From UBA2991 sp965221735 (GTDB lineage: Bacteria > Chloroflexota > Dehalococcoidia > Tepidiformales > Tepidiformaceae), in NCBI GenBank assembly GCA_965221735.1, contig OZ244910.1, positions 620,001-684,000 of the forward strand: 64,000 nt of DNA. Reading direction: 5' to 3'. The translations under genes and the position numbers were made by a program. Positions 61,389-64,000 of this stretch are shown in pieces (positions within the stretch are counted from its first letter, which is position 1; every line of letters starts with the position of its first letter). The notes beneath the pieces were generated by a model. It was not told where the DNA came from and made no database searches. It saw nothing but the letters and a program-made list of their open reading frames with translations.

Positions 61389-63674
61389 GTGACCGACACC
61401 CTGGCTCGTATCTGCGCCCGCAGGCCCTGGTGGACGGTCGCCCTCTGGGGACTGGCCGTTCTCGTCGGTCTCGTGCTGGTTCGGGAGCTGCTCGGGAGCG
61501 CCACCACCACCGAGCTCTCGCTCACCACCGAAGTCGAGGCGGACAGGGCCACGACTCTCCTCGACAGCCGCCTCCGTCCCGTGCCCGAGCCGGTGACGGA
61601 GGTCGTGGTCGTTCAGTCCGATTCCCTCACCGTGGACGACCCCGCCTTCCGCGAGAAGGTTGAAACGGTGTTCGCCGATCTCGGCGAACTCCGTCCCGAT
61701 GTCGTCGCCACGGCAAGGCACTACTACCAGGGCAACGACGACTCTCTCGTGTCTGGCGACCGCAGGACCGCCATCCTCCCCCTCGTCCTGACCGGGGCCA
61801 TTGAGGATGCTACGGACAACGCCGGCGACGTCCTCAAGGTCGTCGAGCATGCCAACACCGGCGACGGCTTCCGTGTCCTCACGGTGGGCACCGCCAGCAT
61901 CGCCCACGAGTTGAACGAGCTCTCCCAGGAGGATCTGGAGCAGGGCGAGCGCTTTGGCGTTCCCATCGCCCTCATTGTTCTCGTGGTGCTCTTCGGCGCG
62001 GTCGTGGCCGCCCTGGTGCCGCTCGGTCTGGCGGTGGTTTCGATCGCTATCGCCCTCGGCATTGCCGCCCTGATCGGCCAGGTCATGGACCTGATCTTCT
62101 TCATCACCCTGATGATCACGATGATCGGGCTGGCCGTCGGCATCGACTATTCGCTCATCATCATCTCCCGCTTCCGCGAGGAGATGGACCGCGGCCTGGA
62201 CAAGATCCAGGCCGCCGAGCGCGCCGGCGCCACCGCCGGGCGCACCGTCCTCTTCAGCGGCCTCACCGTCGTCGTCGCGCTCATCGGGATGCTCATCGTT
62301 CCCGCTTCGTTCTTCCAGTCGATCGGCCTCGGCGCCATCATCGTCGTCCTGGTCGCCCTGGCGGTGACGCTCACGCTCCTGCCGGCCGTGCTCGCCCTCC
62401 TCGGGTCGAACGTGAACCGGCTCTCCCTCCCGTTCCTCAACAGACGCTCGGCCGGACCCTCGGCCGGCGGCGAGGAACAGCCGCACGACGGCTTCTGGGA
62501 GCGGGTAACGCGCATCGTCGTCCGGTACCCCGTCGTCAGCATCGTTGTGATCGCCGCGCCCATGCTCGCTGCGGCCTATTTCTACTTCGAGATCGACACC
62601 GGCCTGAACGGCGTCGACGTCTTCCCGGAGGGCGCCCAGACTCGCGAGGCCTTCTTCGTGCTGGAGGAAGAGTTCTCCTTCGGCCTGGTCACGCCCGCCG
62701 AGATCGTCATTGATGGAGCCATCAACTCACCCCAGGTGAAGGAAGCCATCGCCGCTCTCCAGGAGTCGATTGCGGCGGACGGACGGTTCACGGTGCTCCT
62801 GCCCCAGCAACTCCTCAGCGCCGAAGAGATAGCGGGCCTGCGCGCCTTGAACTACCAGATTCTCCCGTCGGGCCTGGTCGTGAACCCGGCAGGCGATCTG
62901 GCCCTCCTCTCCGTGGCGCCCCCCGGGGAATCGAGCGCGCGTCCCGCCGTCGAAGCGATCGAAGACCTGCGCTACGAGTATGTTCCCGCCGCTTTCTCCG
63001 GGGTCGACGCCGAGGTGTATGTCGGCGGCCGAACCGCGCTCACGATCGACATCTTCGACGTGGTCGATACCTACACGCCTATCGTGTTCGCCTTCGTGCT
63101 CGGCATCAGCTTCCTCATCCTCATGCTGGTCTTCCGCTCCATCGTGATCCCCATCAAGGCCATCATCATGAACCTGCTCTCGGTTGGCGCCGCCTACGGG
63201 TTGCTGGTCCTCGTGTTCCAGAAGAGCGGCGGCATCTTCGGTTTCCAGCATGCGGAGGCCATCGACGCCTGGATTCCCCTCTTCCTCTTCTCCATCCTCT
63301 TCGGCCTCTCCATGGACTACCACGTCTTCCTCCTCAGCCGCATCCGCGAGCGCTACGACGAAACCGGGGACAACGCGGGGGCAGTGGCTTACGGACTGCG
63401 CTCGACCGCCGGGCTCATTACCGGCGCCGCGCTCATCATGGTCGTCGTGTTCGGCGCCTTCGCCTCCGGCAAGACCATCATCAATCAGCAGGTCGGCTTC
63501 GGGCTTGCGGTCGCCATCTTCCTCGACGCGACCCTCGTCCGCTCCGTTCTCGTGCCGGCCAGCATGGAGCTGCTGGGCGGACGCAACTGGTACCTGCCCT
63601 CCTGGCTCAACTGGCTACCGGACCTGCGCATTGAGGCCGAGGAGAGTCCCTCCGAGGGGTCGGCCGGCCAATGA
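61389..63674 (+). CDS. MMPL/RND-family transporter
   Basis: 761 residues with about twelve membrane helices in two halves, each preceded by a large extracytoplasmic loop. The first half has GLAVGIDYSLIIISRFREE, the second GLSMDYHVFLLSRIRERYDE; the Asp-Tyr pairs in these helices carry protons in MmpL3-type transporters. Substrates are often lipids or hydrophobic compounds. GTG start with GGGAGG ten bases upstream. The stop overlaps the next ATG (ATGA), so the two are coupled. Confidence 0.93.
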   Translation: MTDTLARICARRPWWTVALWGLAVLVGLVLVRELLGSATTTELSLTTEVEADRATTLLDSRLRPVPEPVTEVVVVQSDSLTVDDPAFREKVETVFADLGELRPDVVATARHYYQGNDDSLVSGDRRTAILPLVLTGAIEDATDNAGDVLKVVEHANTGDGFRVLTVGTASIAHELNELSQEDLEQGERFGVPIALIVLVVLFGAVVAALVPLGLAVVSIAIALGIAALIGQVMDLIFFITLMITMIGLAVGIDYSLIIISRFREEMDRGLDKIQAAERAGATAGRTVLFSGLTVVVALIGMLIVPASFFQSIGLGAIIVVLVALAVTLTLLPAVLALLGSNVNRLSLPFLNRRSAGPSAGGEEQPHDGFWERVTRIVVRYPVVSIVVIAAPMLAAAYFYFEIDTGLNGVDVFPEGAQTREAFFVLEEEFSFGLVTPAEIVIDGAINSPQVKEAIAALQESIAADGRFTVLLPQQLLSAEEIAGLRALNYQILPSGLVVNPAGDLALLSVAPPGESSARPAVEAIEDLRYEYVPAAFSGVDAEVYVGGRTALTIDIFDVVDTYTPIVFAFVLGISFLILMLVFRSIVIPIKAIIMNLLSVGAAYGLLVLVFQKSGGIFGFQHAEAIDAWIPLFLFSILFGLSMDYHVFLLSRIRERYDETGDNAGAVAYGLRSTAGLITGAALIMVVVFGAFASGKTIINQQVGFGLAVAIFLDATLVRSVLVPASMELLGGRNWYLPSWLNWLPDLRIEAEESPSEGSAGQ

Positions 63675-64000
63675 CGATGCCTTCCGACTACATCGAGGGC
63701 TATGAGCAGGCCCGTCACGTCAATCCGGAATTGGCTGAGAGGTACGTCGCCCACACCACGATCGGGGATCCCGAGGCCGACGCGATGATGGCCGAGCTCG
63801 CCACCATCGACGCGGACGAGGGCTTTCGCTTCCTCAAGGCAGGCATGGACGAGGAATGGGACGTTCTCCGCGACGCCCCTTCAACGGTCCAGAGCTTCTT
63901 CCGCAGCATCGAGACCCCTCCGGATTGGGTGGACCTCGAGTCCTTCGACGCCGGAGTCCGCCTCTTCCACAAGAACTCGAAGCTGCTGCTCGCCGGCATG
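63671..64000 (+). CDS. MpaB-like (DUF2236) protein, N-terminal part, cut by window end
   Basis: The first 110 residues are visible with no stop. Segments such as HTTIGDPEADAMMAEL, APSTVQSFFRSIETPPDW and DAGVRLFHKNSKLLLAGM look like the start of oxygenase MpaB/DUF2236 proteins, whose latex-clearing relatives bind heme. That assignment rests on pattern memory only. The ATG overlaps the MMPL stop, suggesting a role with that transporter in handling a hydrophobic compound. Confidence 0.65.
   Translation, partial: MTMPSDYIEGYEQARHVNPELAERYVAHTTIGDPEADAMMAELATIDADEGFRFLKAGMDEEWDVLRDAPSTVQSFFRSIETPPDWVDLESFDAGVRLFHKNSKLLLAGM

Overview
The window is one contiguous, gene-dense, high-GC bacterial chromosome segment with no rRNA, tRNA, CRISPR array, insertion sequence or prophage that I could find. 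Gene content and style suggest a Chloroflexota bacterium, probably related to Dehalococcoidia. The pointers are fatty-acid/acyl-CoA and P450 genes, a Ycf45-type AAA+R3H ATPase, a LysM protein with a Cys-rich N-terminus, and very many genes whose start codon lies 6-8 bases after a TANNNT -10 box. This placement is from reading only, not from a tree.

Layout. 1-2047: minus-strand ABC-2 export cluster, cut at the left edge. 2094-10260: P450, acyl-CoA ligase, FitAB-type toxin-antitoxin pair, small monooxygenase, membrane proteins, zinc alcohol dehydrogenase and a drug-type MFS exporter. 10326-14213: ArsI/CadI-like VOC protein, SpoU RNA methylase, methylmalonyl-CoA mutase large subunit overlapping PRPP synthetase. 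14223-22794: VapC/Phd pair, ResB/TlpA cytochrome c maturation, a lipoprotein, an MFS protein, and the pdxT-R3H ATPase-tmk-MFS row. 22912-31995: flavoprotein-like PPOX genes, an unusual DNA-repair-like locus (an alkyltransferase-like protein beside a NucS-nuclease/alkyltransferase-like fusion) bracketed by hairpin repeats, acyl-CoA dehydrogenase, AIM24 protein, a large VWA protein and citramalate synthase. 32018-39217: coiled-coil membrane protein, CaCA antiporter, S9 peptidase, flavin reductase/VOC pair, HIT-YqeK pair, LysM protein, RsmC-like methylase.

39502-61125 is one uninterrupted ribosomal superoperon of 35 genes fusing the str, S10, spc and alpha operons with truA-rplM-rpsI. Genes overlap or lie a few bases apart. 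infA is absent from its usual place between map and rpmJ. Several products (S3, S17, L17, L13, RpoA) carry acidic Ala/Glu-rich C-terminal tails. tuf is written in a different codon dialect from its neighbours until its last ~40 bases. 61389-64000: an MMPL transporter translationally coupled to the start of an MpaB-like (DUF2236) gene cut by the right edge.

The most unusual items are the NucS-ATL fusion locus, a family of compensatorily varying hairpin repeats in three intergenic clusters (one sits between the promoter and start of cimA), and the widespread leaderless gene architecture.
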